This document shows, piece by piece, positions 8,568 through 16,882 of a stretch of DNA of 64,000 nt. Under the pieces are notes generated by a model. It saw nothing but the letters and a program-made list of their open reading frames with translations. It ran no database searches and was not told the origin of the DNA. The stretch spans positions 62,001-126,000 of the forward strand of contig JACKMP010000006.1 of the NCBI GenBank assembly GCA_024235315.1. Reading direction: 5' to 3'. The position numbers and the translations under genes are program-made. How positions within the stretch are numbered: position 1 is the stretch's first letter; every line of letters starts with the position of its first letter. The stretch comes from Chromatiaceae bacterium. GTDB lineage: Bacteria > Pseudomonadota > Gammaproteobacteria > Chromatiales > Chromatiaceae.

Positions 8568-10019
8568 ATGCTGATTCAAGAGCTATCCCGACCCGGACGG
8601 CGCGCCTTCGCCCAGGCGCCGAAGGACAGACCTTTGCTGGAGGGCATCCCCGCGGCATTGTTGCGCAGCGGAGCGGCGGCATTGCCCGAGGTGTCGGAGA
8701 TGCAGGCGGTGCGTCACTACACGCGGCTGTCGCAGAAGAACTTCTCGATCGACACCCAGTTCTATCCGCTGGGCTCGTGCACCATGAAATACAATCCGCG
8801 CGCGTGCAATTCACTGGCGATGCTGCCGGGTCTGCTGGCGCGGCATCCGCACGCCCCGGCCACGCACAGCCAGGGTTTCATGGCGTGCATGTACGAGCTG
8901 CAGGAGATGCTCAAGGACGTCACCGGCATGAAGTCGGTGTCGCTGGTCCCTGCCGCCGGGGCGCAGGGTGAGTTCGCCGGCGTGGCGATGATCCGCGCCT
9001 ACCACGATTCGCGCGGCGACACGGCGCGACGCGAGATCATCGTGCCCGATGCGGCGCACGGCACCAACCCGGCCACCGCAGTGATGTGTGGCTACACGGT
9101 GCGCGAGATTCCAACACTGGATGATGGCGACGTCGACGTCGAGGCGCTGAAACAGGCACTGGGTCCACAGACCGCAGGCATCATGCTGACCAACCCATCC
9201 ACGGTCGGCGTGTTCGAGCGTCGCATCACCGAGATTGCGCGCCTGGTCCACGAGGCCGGCGGGCTGCTGTACTACGATGGCGCCAATCTGAACGCGATCC
9301 TCGGCAAGGTCCGGCCCGGTGACATGGGCTTCGACGTCATCCACATGAACCTGCACAAGACCTTCTCGACACCCCACGGTGGCGGCGGACCCGGCGCCGG
9401 CCCGGTGGGCGTGAGCCAGCGCCTGATCCCGTTCCTGCCGGTGCCGATGGTCGGCTTCGACGGGCACGACTACTTTTGGCTGACCGAAAAGGAATGTCCG
9501 CAAACCATCGGCAAGCTGTCGGCCTTCGCCGGCAACGCCGGGGTGCTGTTGCGGGCCTACGTCTATGCCCGCATGTTGGGGCGCGAGGGCATGGTGCGTG
9601 TCGCCGAATACGCCACGCTCAACGCCAACTACCTGGCGAAGCGCCTGGCCGACGCCGGATTCGAACTGGCATATCCCAGGCGCCGTGCAACCCACGAGTT
9701 CATCATCACGCTGAAGCGGCAGGCCAAAGAGCTCGGCATCACGGCGATGGATTTTGCCAAGCGCCTGCTCGATCACGGCTATCACGCGCCGACCACCTAT
9801 TTCCCGTTGCTGGTACCCGAATGCTTCCTGGTGGAACCGACCGAGACCGAAGCGATGGATGCGCTGGACGGATTCGTCGAGGCGATGACGAAGATCCAAT
9901 CAGAGGCGGAGAACACGCCGGAAGTGGTCAAGACGGCCCCGCACAGCCTGCCGGTCAGGCGGCTCGATGACGTCCGCGCGGCGCGGGAACTCGATTTGCG
10001 ATGGAACCAGGGGTCCTGA
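8568..10019 (+). CDS. gcvPB: glycine dehydrogenase (decarboxylating) subunit 2
   Basis: The 483-residue subunit carries the catalytic PLP site of the split P protein. The Schiff-base lysine is K264 in the motif HMNLHKTFSTPHGGGGPG. The N-terminal segment PLGSCTMKYNPR and the EFAGVAMIRAYH block are typical of this subunit. The length agrees with family members of about 480-490 residues. It lies 114 bases after tpx with no terminator visible between, so it is taken as the last glycine cleavage gene of the operon. lpd (the L protein) is not in the window. Confidence 0.95.
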   Translation: MLIQELSRPGRRAFAQAPKDRPLLEGIPAALLRSGAAALPEVSEMQAVRHYTRLSQKNFSIDTQFYPLGSCTMKYNPRACNSLAMLPGLLARHPHAPATHSQGFMACMYELQEMLKDVTGMKSVSLVPAAGAQGEFAGVAMIRAYHDSRGDTARREIIVPDAAHGTNPATAVMCGYTVREIPTLDDGDVDVEALKQALGPQTAGIMLTNPSTVGVFERRITEIARLVHEAGGLLYYDGANLNAILGKVRPGDMGFDVIHMNLHKTFSTPHGGGGPGAGPVGVSQRLIPFLPVPMVGFDGHDYFWLTEKECPQTIGKLSAFAGNAGVLLRAYVYARMLGREGMVRVAEYATLNANYLAKRLADAGFELAYPRRRATHEFIITLKRQAKELGITAMDFAKRLLDHGYHAPTTYFPLLVPECFLVEPTETEAMDALDGFVEAMTKIQSEAENTPEVVKTAPHSLPVRRLDDVRAARELDLRWNQGS

Positions 10020-10090
10020 CCGGGCTGTCTCGGAACCGCAGCCTTCGAATGGCATGATCCCTGGCTTTTTACACCACCGGCTGGCGCGAG

Positions 10091-10462
10091 ATGTCTGAAT
10101 ACAATGCCACGGGCGGGCTGACCCGGATCATCCGGGCCTTCGGCTATTCCTTCCAGGGGTTTCGCGCCTGTTACCGCCACGAGGCGGCATTCCGCCAGGA
10201 GGCTCTGGTCGCGGCCGCGTTGCTTCCGCTGGGCCTGTGGCTGGGCGACAGCGGTGTCGAGAGATCCCTGTTGGTTGGCAGTTGGCTGTTGGTGATGATC
10301 GTCGAACTGCTCAACTCCGCGATCGAGGCGACCGTCGACCGCTTCGGGCCCGAGCACCACAAGCTCTCGGGCCGGGCCAAGGACATCGGTTCTGCGTCGG
10401 TGTTTCTGGCCATCAGCCTGGCGGTGCTCGTATGGGGCCTCATTCTGCTCCCGCGGCTGTAA
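10091..10462 (+). CDS. dgkA: diacylglycerol kinase
   Basis: This 123-residue inner-membrane enzyme phosphorylates diacylglycerol to phosphatidic acid and recycles lipid by-products of envelope glycan synthesis. It has the family blocks RACYRHEAAFRQE, the active-site helix VELLNSAIEATVDR and SGRAKDIGSASVF, with three predicted membrane helices. Length matches E. coli DgkA (122). It follows gcvPB after 71 bases and ends at a bidirectional terminator, so it may be the last cistron or have its own promoter. Confidence 0.94.
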   Translation: MSEYNATGGLTRIIRAFGYSFQGFRACYRHEAAFRQEALVAAALLPLGLWLGDSGVERSLLVGSWLLVMIVELLNSAIEATVDRFGPEHHKLSGRAKDIGSASVFLAISLAVLVWGLILLPRL

Positions 10463-10486
10463 CGGTCGCTGCTTGGGGGCGCGCAC

Positions 10487-10514
10487 AAAAAACCCCGCGA
10501 CCGGCGCGGGGTTT
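10487..10514. terminator. bidirectional intrinsic terminator between dgkA and the soxK-like gene
   Basis: The stem CCCCGCG (10493-10499) pairs with CGCGGGG (10505-10511). Six adenines precede it and three thymines follow, so it can end transcripts from both directions. Its place between two convergent genes fits. Confidence 0.75.
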
Positions 10515-10535
10515 CGTGGGGCGGTGAGACCAAAC

Positions 10536-10850
10536 TCAGTTGTACAGATACTTCGGGTTGCCCACTCCGCGCTGGCCGAGTGCCTGGTCTTTGCCCAGCA
10601 TGCCTTGGCCTTCAGCCTGTTTGGCGAGGTCGACAGCCGTGCCGAAGTTGCCTTCCGCGGCCGCTTTTTCGGCCTCCCCGATCAGCTTGCCGGTGTCACG
10701 CCATTCACCGCCCACCGCGCTGGCTGCCTGCTGTGCGGCCTTGGCTGCGGCGATGGCCGCGTCGGCGTCCGATTTGTCAGTGGCGAGTGCAGCGCCGCCG
10801 GTCATCAGGCCGCCGATCAGTACTGCCAATGCGAGTTTATTCGTCAGCAT
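10536..10850 (-). CDS. soxK: SoxXA-binding-type periplasmic protein (SoxK-like)
   Basis: The 104-residue protein has a signal peptide (to about residue 23, ...GGAALA) and a helical mature part that begins TDKSDADAAIAAAKAAQQAA, then GGEWRDTGKLIGEAEKAA, and ends GVGNPKYLYN. This pattern recalls the small SoxXA-binding proteins (SAXB/SoxK) of green and purple sulfur bacteria, which help the SoxXA cytochrome load thiosulfate onto SoxYZ. A GGAGG site lies eight bases before the ATG. No soxXA genes are in the window, so if the call is right the gene is detached from its usual operon. The symbol is by recognition only. Confidence 0.6.
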   Translation of the reverse strand: MLTNKLALAVLIGGLMTGGAALATDKSDADAAIAAAKAAQQAASAVGGEWRDTGKLIGEAEKAAAEGNFGTAVDLAKQAEGQGMLGKDQALGQRGVGNPKYLYN

Positions 10851-11071
10851 GGGATTCCTCCGGGTTTCAAGTTATTGAGATTTCACAGGGTCGCGTCTGC
10901 GCGCGCTCTTGCCGCGGTGTCCAGCACCTTGGGCAGATAAACCGCGCATACGGTAACATCCCACTGCGCTTTGCGCATTATCCGCGTCGCCTGCCCGGAA
11001 GGAACAGCTCCCGGGTCGCCACGGAGTCCCGGGCGGGGACGCAAACACAAAGTATTACAAGGGCTTGTCCT

Positions 11072-12004
11072 ATGTCAGCACTGATCTGTGGTTCCATGGC
11101 TTTTGACACCATCATGGTGTTCCAGGACCAGTTCAAGAACCACATTCTTCCCGATCAGGTGCACATCCTGAACGTGTCGTTCCTGGTGCCGGAGATGCGG
11201 CGCAACTTCGGCGGATGTGCCGGCAACATCGCGTTCAATCTGCAGTTGCTCGGTGGTGACGGTCTGCCTATGGGGACGGTTGGCAGCGATTTCGCGCCTT
11301 ACGCGGCGTGGCTGGACAGGCACGGCATCCGCCGCGATGCACTGCTCGAGATCGAGGGTAGCTATACGGCGCAGGCCTATATCACCACCGATCAGGACGA
11401 CAACCAGATCACCGCGTTTCATCCGGGGGCGATGAACTTCGCCCACGAAAACCGGGTCGACCAGTTCGGCGGTGTCACGCTCGGCATGGTGTCGCCGGAT
11501 GGCCGCCTCGGGATGTTGGAGCATGCCGAGCAGTTTGCCGCTGCTGGCATACCGTTCATTTTCGACCCCGGTCAGGGCATGCCGATGTTCGACGGCAGGG
11601 ACCTCGATCGTTTCGTGTCTCAGGCCACCTGGCTGGCATTCAATGACTACGAGGCGAAGTTGATGCAGGAACGCACCGGTCGGTCGCCGGCGCAGTTGGC
11701 GCACGAGGTCGAAGCGGTCATCGTGACCCGTGGCGGTCAGGGCTCCACGATCTATGCTGACGGTAAGGCGATCGAGATCCCGCTGGCGCCGGCACAGCAC
11801 CTGGTCGATCCGACCGGTTGCGGTGATGCCTACCGCGGTGGCCTGCTGTATGGGCTGCAGAACGGGATGGACTGGGAGGTGACAGGGCGCATCGCCGCGC
11901 TGATGGGGGCGATCAAGATCGAGCACGCCGGTACCCAGAATCACGCGTTCAGCCGCTCAGACTTCGATGCCCGGTTCAAAGAGACCTTCGGCTTTTCTCT
12001 CTGA
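11072..12004 (+). CDS. PfkB-family carbohydrate/nucleoside kinase (adenosine kinase type)
   Basis: The 310-residue ribokinase-fold enzyme begins MSALICGSMAFDTIMVFQD and has the FGGCAGNIAFNLQLLG substrate block near residue 50 and the C-terminal PfkB signature DPTGCGDAYRGGLLYG, whose aspartate is the catalytic base. The open frame extends far upstream, but ATG 11072 gives the family length and N-terminus. Related proteobacterial proteins are often annotated as adenosine or sugar kinases; the substrate cannot be set from sequence alone. It is followed by moeA after 44 bases on the same strand. A separate promoter is likely because the neighbour upstream is on the other strand. Confidence 0.85.
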   Translation: MSALICGSMAFDTIMVFQDQFKNHILPDQVHILNVSFLVPEMRRNFGGCAGNIAFNLQLLGGDGLPMGTVGSDFAPYAAWLDRHGIRRDALLEIEGSYTAQAYITTDQDDNQITAFHPGAMNFAHENRVDQFGGVTLGMVSPDGRLGMLEHAEQFAAAGIPFIFDPGQGMPMFDGRDLDRFVSQATWLAFNDYEAKLMQERTGRSPAQLAHEVEAVIVTRGGQGSTIYADGKAIEIPLAPAQHLVDPTGCGDAYRGGLLYGLQNGMDWEVTGRIAALMGAIKIEHAGTQNHAFSRSDFDARFKETFGFSL

Positions 12005-12048
12005 CGGCCCGCAAAGGTTACGACAGGTTCACGCGCAGGAGATTTCGT

Positions 12049-13293
12049 TTGGCAGACGCAAACAACGCATCCGGATTGGACGGGCTTCTCAGTTACGAGG
12101 CTGCTGTCGAGCAACTGGTCGGGGCGGCCGAACCGTTACGTGATCGGTGCACCCTGGGACTGAGGGATGCACTCGGTTCCGTGCTGGCCGAGCCGGTGAT
12201 CAGCACGATCTATGTCCCCGGCTGGGATTACAGCGCGATGGACGGCTACGCGGTGCGCAGCGGCGACTGTGCCCTGCCGGGCGCGCAATTGCCGGTATCC
12301 CAACGGGTACCCGCCGGCGTGTCGCCGCAGCCGCTTGCCGCCGGCAGCGCCGCACGGATATTCACCGGTGCGCCGATTCCTGAAGGTGCCGACGCCGTGG
12401 TGATGCAGGAAGAATGCATGGCGATCGATGGCGGTGCCGTGCAGATCGGGGTGGCCGTGCCACCCGGTGCCAATATCCGCCGGCGCGGCGAGGACATCAC
12501 GGCCGGCGGTGAGGTGGTGCCCGCCGGTACCCGCCTGCAGCCGCAGCACCTCGGGCTCGCGGCGGCGGTCGGGGTCGCGCAGCTGCGCGTGTGCCGCAGG
12601 CCGCGCGTCGCCCTGTTCGCCAGCGGCGACGAGTTGGTGATGCCTGGGAATCCACTGTCCCCGGGTAAGATCTACAATTCGAACCTGTTTACCGCCACCG
12701 CCCTGCTGCAGGCCCTCGGTTGCGAGGTGGTCGAACTCGGCATCGTCGAAGACACGCTGGAGGCCACCGTGCAGGCACTGCGGCAGGGTGCGGCCGAGGC
12801 GGATCTCGTACTCGCGTCCGGAGGGGTCTCCGTCGGTGAAGAGGACCACGTCAAACCGGCCGTCGAGGCGCTCGGGTCGCTGGAGATGTGGAACATCGCC
12901 ATCCGCCCCGGCAAACCGGTCGCGTTCGGCCATGTCGACGGGACTGCGTTCATCGGTTCGCCAGGGAATCCGGTCTCTCTGTTCGTGACCTTCCTGTTGT
13001 TCGTTCGCCCCTTCATCCTGCGGATGCAGGGACGCAGCGACTGGCGCCTGCGGCCGCTGCTGGGCAAGGCTGATTTCGATTGGCCACGACCGGACAAGCG
13101 ACGGGAATTTCACCGCGCGCGACTGTCTTTCGACGACGGCGGCACCGCACGCATCAGCGTGCACCCGAGCCGCTCGTCCGGGGTATTGAGTTCGGTGACC
13201 TGGGCCAATGGCCTGGCGATCATCCCGGAACGGCGGGTCATCCAGCCGGGCGACGACGTCGCCTTCCTGCCATTCTGCGAGCTGCTGACATGA
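12049..13293 (+). CDS. moeA: molybdopterin molybdenumtransferase
   Basis: The 414-residue enzyme inserts molybdate into adenylylated molybdopterin in the last step of Moco synthesis. Visible marks are the YSAMDGYAVRS block near residue 63, FTGAPIPEGADAVVMQE near residue 105, ASGDEL near residue 190, GGVSVGEEDH near residue 262 and FIGSPGNPVSLFVTF near residue 304. The start is TTG at 12049, preceded by CAGGAGAT, a good ribosome-binding site. Its stop codon overlaps the start of moaD (ATGA), so the two are translationally coupled. Moco is needed by many respiratory and sulfite-oxidising enzymes of such organisms. Confidence 0.95.
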   Translation: MADANNASGLDGLLSYEAAVEQLVGAAEPLRDRCTLGLRDALGSVLAEPVISTIYVPGWDYSAMDGYAVRSGDCALPGAQLPVSQRVPAGVSPQPLAAGSAARIFTGAPIPEGADAVVMQEECMAIDGGAVQIGVAVPPGANIRRRGEDITAGGEVVPAGTRLQPQHLGLAAAVGVAQLRVCRRPRVALFASGDELVMPGNPLSPGKIYNSNLFTATALLQALGCEVVELGIVEDTLEATVQALRQGAAEADLVLASGGVSVGEEDHVKPAVEALGSLEMWNIAIRPGKPVAFGHVDGTAFIGSPGNPVSLFVTFLLFVRPFILRMQGRSDWRLRPLLGKADFDWPRPDKRREFHRARLSFDDGGTARISVHPSRSSGVLSSVTWANGLAIIPERRVIQPGDDVAFLPFCELLT

Positions 13294-13538
13294 CCCGCAT
13301 TTTGTATTTTGCAAGTCTGCGCGAGCGTCTCGGGTGCAGCGATGAGACCCTGGAGACCGCGCCGGCCACGGTTGCCGATCTGCGTGCCGAGTTGGCCCGC
13401 CGTGGCGGTGTCTGGCAGGAGGTCTTCGCCGACGGCCAGCGCGTCCTCGCGGCCGTCAATCAGGAGATGGCTGGCGCTGACCAGGCGTTGCAGGATGGTG
13501 ACGAAGTTGGGTTCTTTCCTCCGGTCACCGGTGGCTGA
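13290..13538 (+). CDS. moaD: molybdopterin synthase sulfur carrier subunit
   Basis: The 82-residue ubiquitin-fold protein carries a C-terminal thiocarboxylate that provides the dithiolene sulfur of molybdopterin. It begins MTRILYFASLRERLG and ends FFPPVTGG; the terminal Gly-Gly is the active end. Its ATG at 13290 overlaps the moeA stop by four bases. moaE follows after 19 bases, so both subunits of molybdopterin synthase are made together. Confidence 0.95.
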   Translation: MTRILYFASLRERLGCSDETLETAPATVADLRAELARRGGVWQEVFADGQRVLAAVNQEMAGADQALQDGDEVGFFPPVTGG

Positions 13539-13557
13539 AACGATACGGGGCGAGATC

Positions 13558-14025
13558 ATGAACGTGGAAATCCGGGTACAGGATACGCCGCTGGATGCGC
13601 TGGCAGAGATTGCACCCGTATATGCGGGTCAGGCGTCGATCGGTGGTGTGGTCAGTTTCATCGGCCTGATGCGCGATATGAACCAGGGCGACGCCGTCAG
13701 TACGATGCGTCTGGAGCACTACCCGGGTATGACCGAGAAGGCCCTGGCCGCGATCGTCGACGAGGCGGCTGGTCGCTGGGACCTCGCGGGTGTGCGCGTG
13801 GTGCACCGGGTGGGCGAGATCCGCCCGCAGGATCCGATCGTGCTTGTCTGCGTGGCCAGTGCCCACCGCGGAGAGGCCTTCCGCGCGTGCGAGTTCATCA
13901 TCGACTACCTGAAGACGCGTGCGCCTTTCTGGAAGCGTGAGCAGACGGCTGAGGGCAAGACGCGCTGGGTCGATTCACGCGGCAGCGACGAGGCAGCCGC
14001 AGCGGCATGGGAAGAAACGAAATGA
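13558..14025 (+). CDS. moaE: molybdopterin synthase catalytic subunit
   Basis: The 155-residue large subunit of molybdopterin synthase converts cyclic pyranopterin monophosphate to molybdopterin using MoaD thiocarboxylate. Family blocks are GGVVSFIGLMRD near residue 28, LEHYPGMTEKAL, VHRVGEIRPQD and the catalytic-lysine region APFWKREQT. The ATG at 13558 has GGGGCGAG before it; a GTG at 13531 in the same frame would overlap moaD and is less likely. Last gene of the moeA-moaD-moaE run. Confidence 0.95.
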   Translation: MNVEIRVQDTPLDALAEIAPVYAGQASIGGVVSFIGLMRDMNQGDAVSTMRLEHYPGMTEKALAAIVDEAAGRWDLAGVRVVHRVGEIRPQDPIVLVCVASAHRGEAFRACEFIIDYLKTRAPFWKREQTAEGKTRWVDSRGSDEAAAAAWEETK

Positions 14026-14081
14026 CGCAGCCCGGCATATCCCCGGAATTTGTGCACTAGTCGCCAGGAAGCAGTAAACGA

Positions 14082-14270
14082 ATGGCATGGATCACCCGCA
14101 AACGGGTCTGCCGCACCTGTGGCGGCACCGACCTGACCCGCTATCACCGGCAGTTCTGGATGCGCCTGTTCAAGGGCAGCCAGCTGCTGCGCTGCCGACA
14201 CTGCCGCTCAACCATTCTTCTGTTGCGTGAGCCGGCTGGCCGCGAGCAGATTCCCACCGACGGGGACTGA
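14082..14270 (+). CDS. small zinc-ribbon protein of unknown function
   Basis: This 62-residue, basic reading frame has two CxxC knuckles, CRTCG near residue 10 and CRHCR near residue 38, spaced 25 residues apart, which is the layout of a rubredoxin-like zinc ribbon. AGGAAG lies about 11 bases before the ATG. It begins 56 bases after moaE and its last 62 bases overlap, in the opposite strand, the end of the anti-sigma gene. The overlap lowers confidence, but paired CxxC motifs are unlikely in a chance frame. Function is unknown. Confidence 0.5.
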   Translation: MAWITRKRVCRTCGGTDLTRYHRQFWMRLFKGSQLLRCRHCRSTILLLREPAGREQIPTDGD

Positions 14271-14996
14271 GACGCCCGCCTGTGTGGATGCCGGCCAGCG
14301 CACCGCGGCCGCCAGTCGCTCACCCAGCCCGTCGACGGTCTCGCCGGCTTCGCCGACCACTGCGATGCTGCCCCAATCCGTCGGCACGATCTGTCCATTG
14401 AAGCGTGCCGAGGTGATCGGCATGGCGGTATCGGTCATCTCTCCCGGCATGAAAAACACAGTGACCGGCCCCATTTTGCCCGGCATCACCAGGTGCACGC
14501 CGTTGCGCTTGCGCATCAGGCACTCGGCGGCGAAATGAACCGGCCCGATATCAGCGGCGAGTTCGGCACCAAAGCGTTTGAACACCCAATTGACCCGCGC
14601 AGTTGGTACGGGGTGCGCTGCGCGCAGGTGGCTCGCCTCGTCCTCGATATGGTTGATCACCGATTGCGCCAGGGCGACGTTGGTGCGCTCGATCGAGGTG
14701 CTGAACAGCGACACCATACTGACGCCGACCGTCAGCAGCACCGCTGCCGCCGCGCTGTACCACCATTGACGGCGCCGTTCGGCACGCTGCTCGAAGCGGG
14801 CCGCCAGGCTCACGCGCTCAGCCAGGCCCGGCGGCGGCACGACGTTCTGCAACAGGCTGCGCATCCTGATTTCCCTGGCACGCAGATCCTGCGCAAACGG
14901 CGCGCAGGCCGCGCAGGTGGCCTCGTGCGCCAGGAGGTCTTCGTCCCCGGACAGCGGGTCGGTCAGCAATCGCCGACGAAATTCCAGGCAATTCAT
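14208..14996 (-). CDS. transmembrane anti-sigma factor (zinc-finger N-terminus, DUF3379-like)
   Basis: The 262-residue protein starts with a cytoplasmic anti-sigma zinc-binding helix (HEATCAAC: H24, C28, C31), has one membrane helix at about residues 78-98, and a periplasmic C-terminal domain of about 160 residues resembling DUF3379. It would hold the sigma factor encoded just upstream, whose stop overlaps this ATG by four bases (ATGA), until a periplasmic signal releases it. The periplasmic part contains one cysteine in AECLMRKRNG. The 3' end overlaps a small opposite-strand zinc-ribbon frame. Confidence 0.85.
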   Translation of the reverse strand: MNCLEFRRRLLTDPLSGDEDLLAHEATCAACAPFAQDLRAREIRMRSLLQNVVPPPGLAERVSLAARFEQRAERRRQWWYSAAAAVLLTVGVSMVSLFSTSIERTNVALAQSVINHIEDEASHLRAAHPVPTARVNWVFKRFGAELAADIGPVHFAAECLMRKRNGVHLVMPGKMGPVTVFFMPGEMTDTAMPITSARFNGQIVPTDWGSIAVVGEAGETVDGLGERLAAAVRWPASTQAGVSVPVGGNLLAASRLTQQKNG

Positions 14997-15496
14997 AGCG
15001 ATGCCTCCTGTGGAAGATCACCCGTCAGCAGATCGCGCAGTGCCTTGCGGGCGCGAAACAGACGGGTGAGAACGGTATTCGTGTTGAGTTCGAGGATGTC
15101 GCCGATTTCGCGGCAGCTGAACCCCCCGATCACCTGCAACAGCAGCGGGTCGCGGTAATCCGCCTGCAATTTGGCAAGCGCGCGCCGAAGGACGAAGGCC
15201 TCGGCACTGGTGTCGTAGCCGCGGTCCGGAATATCCGGCAACACGGTCGGGTCGCACGCCTCTGGCCGCTGCCGCTCGTACAACCGCGCATGCTCGTTGC
15301 GCAGGATTGTGTACAGCCATGCCTTGGCTGCCTTGCCGTCACGCAGGTCGGTGCGCGAGCGCCATCCACGCAGAAAGGTCTCCTGCACCAGGTCTTCCGC
15401 CGTGTGCGGGTTGTGACACAGGCCCATGGCGTAGCGGAACAGTTCCGGCGCAAGCGCATGTACCAGGGTATCGAATTCGGAGCGTATGTTGGCCAT
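14993..15496 (-). CDS. ECF-type RNA polymerase sigma factor (pair 2)
   Basis: The 167-residue protein has sigma region 2 (ELFRYAMGLCHNPHTAEDLV then QETFLRGWR) and region 4 (YRDPLLLQVIGGFSCREIGD, residues ~125-145). It is paired with the anti-sigma gene that follows, with an ATGA overlap. Three start codons lie in a row (TTG 15502, GTG 15499, ATG 15496); ATG is preferred. Region 4 is close in sequence to the ECF factor encoded at 37200-37733 (both have DPLLLQVIxG-type or EPLLLQVISG), so the two are probably paralogues. It starts just downstream of the terminator that closes the DsrE operon. Confidence 0.9.
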   Translation of the reverse strand: MANIRSEFDTLVHALAPELFRYAMGLCHNPHTAEDLVQETFLRGWRSRTDLRDGKAAKAWLYTILRNEHARLYERQRPEACDPTVLPDIPDRGYDTSAEAFVLRRALAKLQADYRDPLLLQVIGGFSCREIGDILELNTNTVLTRLFRARKALRDLLTGDLPQEASL

Positions 15497-15554
15497 CACC
15501 AAAAAGACCGGATTACGGCGCCGTTTATTGCGCCGTCCAGCTTGATCTCGGGAT

Positions 15555-15585
15555 TAAACAAAAAAGGGTCCGCCGATGCGGACCC
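15555..15585 (-). terminator. intrinsic terminator of the ECF/DsrE operon
   Basis: On the minus strand the stem GGGTCCGC pairs with GCGGACCC (plus-strand 15566-15573 and 15578-15585) around a four-base loop and runs into TTTTTTGTTT. It lies 24 bases past the stop of the free DsrE gene and separates the two ECF systems. Confidence 0.85.
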
Positions 15586-15609
15586 TCAGGTGCCACGAGG
15601 ACGGCGGTA

Positions 15610-16092
15610 TCAGGGTTTGATGTACGCAAACCCCTGACCCTGCAGTATGGCAAGTTCGGCCACGCCGCTGGGAACGATGTCGGCAGCATCCACCATGTAG
15701 AGGTCTTCATCCTTGTTGACCTTGCGGCCGGTCAGCGTGTTGTTGCAGACCTTGAACGAGACGCCCTGGCTCTTGAGCGCGTCGATCGATGCCTGCATCT
15801 GCGGATCGGCGTTGGCGTTCTTGAACCCCTTCACCCGTCCAAGGGCGTCGGGCAGCAGGACCATAGACACTCCGTTGCCATGCATCACCACGCGCAGGTC
15901 GAGATTGTCCTTGCCGACCGCGTTGATGTGGTTCTGTATGTTGCGCAGGGCCCCGGTCTGTTGCTTCGGATCATCCTCGTTGACGTGGTAAACGACTTTC
16001 TGTTTCATACCCTCGGTCGCGGCGGTCGCTACACCGGACCAGGTCGTCAGGCCAACCAAGCCTGCAAATAACACACTCATCAGCTTCTTCAT
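15610..16092 (-). CDS. periplasmic DsrE/DsrF-family protein
   Basis: The 160-residue protein has a signal peptide (MKKLMSVLFAGLVGLTTWSG..., cleavage after ATA near residue 24) and a DsrE-fold domain beginning KQKVVYHVNEDD. It has a single cysteine, C116, in SFKVCNNTL, at the place where DsrE-type proteins carry their reactive or sulfur-binding cysteine. DsrE-fold proteins with that cysteine bind and pass on persulfide sulfur in several sulfur oxidisers. The C-terminal 50 residues (CNNT...DAADIVPSGVAEL...GQGFAYIKP) are clearly related to those of the anti-sigma fusion just upstream. AGGAGAATGAG precedes the ATG. It is the last gene of the ECF operon. Confidence 0.85.
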   Translation of the reverse strand: MKKLMSVLFAGLVGLTTWSGVATAATEGMKQKVVYHVNEDDPKQQTGALRNIQNHINAVGKDNLDLRVVMHGNGVSMVLLPDALGRVKGFKNANADPQMQASIDALKSQGVSFKVCNNTLTGRKVNKDEDLYMVDAADIVPSGVAELAILQGQGFAYIKP

Positions 16093-16144
16093 CTCATTCT
16101 CCTCTGTCCTGCTCTGCGGCAGTTTTTATGCGTGGGATTTATGG

Positions 16145-16882
16145 CTAGACGCGTATATACGACCAGCCTTCTTTTTGTCGTTTGACGACATGGCTGACAC
16201 CCGAGTCGATGACCTCGGCGTCAGGGATCAGTTTCACCTCGATACCACGTTCCACCCTGAGGCGGTCGATGGTGTTCTTGCAGGCGACGAAGGCCAGGTT
16301 CGGAAATCGCACGGCCAGCTGGTGGATGCGTTCCTTGTGGCCTGACAGCGATTCACGCAGCAGGTCGAGGCCCTCGCTGTGGCTGACCACCTCGACACGC
16401 AGCGGGTGACCATCGGCCGCGTACGCGTTCAGCATGCCTTCGACCTCGTCCAGGAGCTCCCCGGCCACCGTCTGATCGGCATTGGTCAGGTGAAACACGA
16501 TGCGTGTCTCTTCGTCTGCAGCCACCGCCGGGGCCCGGCCACGACCGTCGGCATCGAGTACGACGAACCGGCCGGCGTTGGCCGCCCTGTCGTCCGGGTT
16601 GCCGGCATGCAACAGCCAGCCACTGACCATCCCGACCGACAGCAGCGTGAAACTCGCGGCAATCGCCCGCCAGGACTCCCTGACCTTATCCGCGCCGCGC
16701 CGCCGGACCTGCGGCGGTGTGCCGTAGGCGAGGCGGATCTGAGCCTTGAGCTGCCCAAGTTCACAGGCCTGGCGCGCGAGTTCCGGATCGGCACGCATGG
16801 CCTCGAGCATCTCTGCCTGCTGGTCGGCGCTCAGCTCGCCGTCGACGAAGGCATTGAGTTCGAATTCGTCACTGGATTTCAT
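16145..16882 (-). CDS. anti-sigma factor fused to a periplasmic DsrE-like domain
   Basis: The 245-residue protein has three parts. Residues 1-60 are a helical anti-sigma region (ELNAFVDGELSADQQAEML) typical of anti-sigma factors without a zinc motif. Residues ~72-92 are a single membrane helix. Residues ~126-245 form a DsrE-fold domain (TRIVFHLTNADQ ... VEVVSHSEGLDLLRE) with one cysteine, C201, in FVACKNTIDRL, aligned with C116 of the neighbouring free DsrE protein; both end G(W/F)(S/A)YI. The start overlaps the sigma stop by four bases. The inferred role is a membrane switch whose outer DsrE domain senses a sulfur compound and frees the sigma factor. I know of no characterised system with this exact architecture. 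Confidence 0.85.
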   Translation of the reverse strand: MKSSDEFELNAFVDGELSADQQAEMLEAMRADPELARQACELGQLKAQIRLAYGTPPQVRRRGADKVRESWRAIAASFTLLSVGMVSGWLLHAGNPDDRAANAGRFVVLDADGRGRAPAVAADEETRIVFHLTNADQTVAGELLDEVEGMLNAYAADGHPLRVEVVSHSEGLDLLRESLSGHKERIHQLAVRFPNLAFVACKNTIDRLRVERGIEVKLIPDAEVIDSGVSHVVKRQKEGWSYIRV

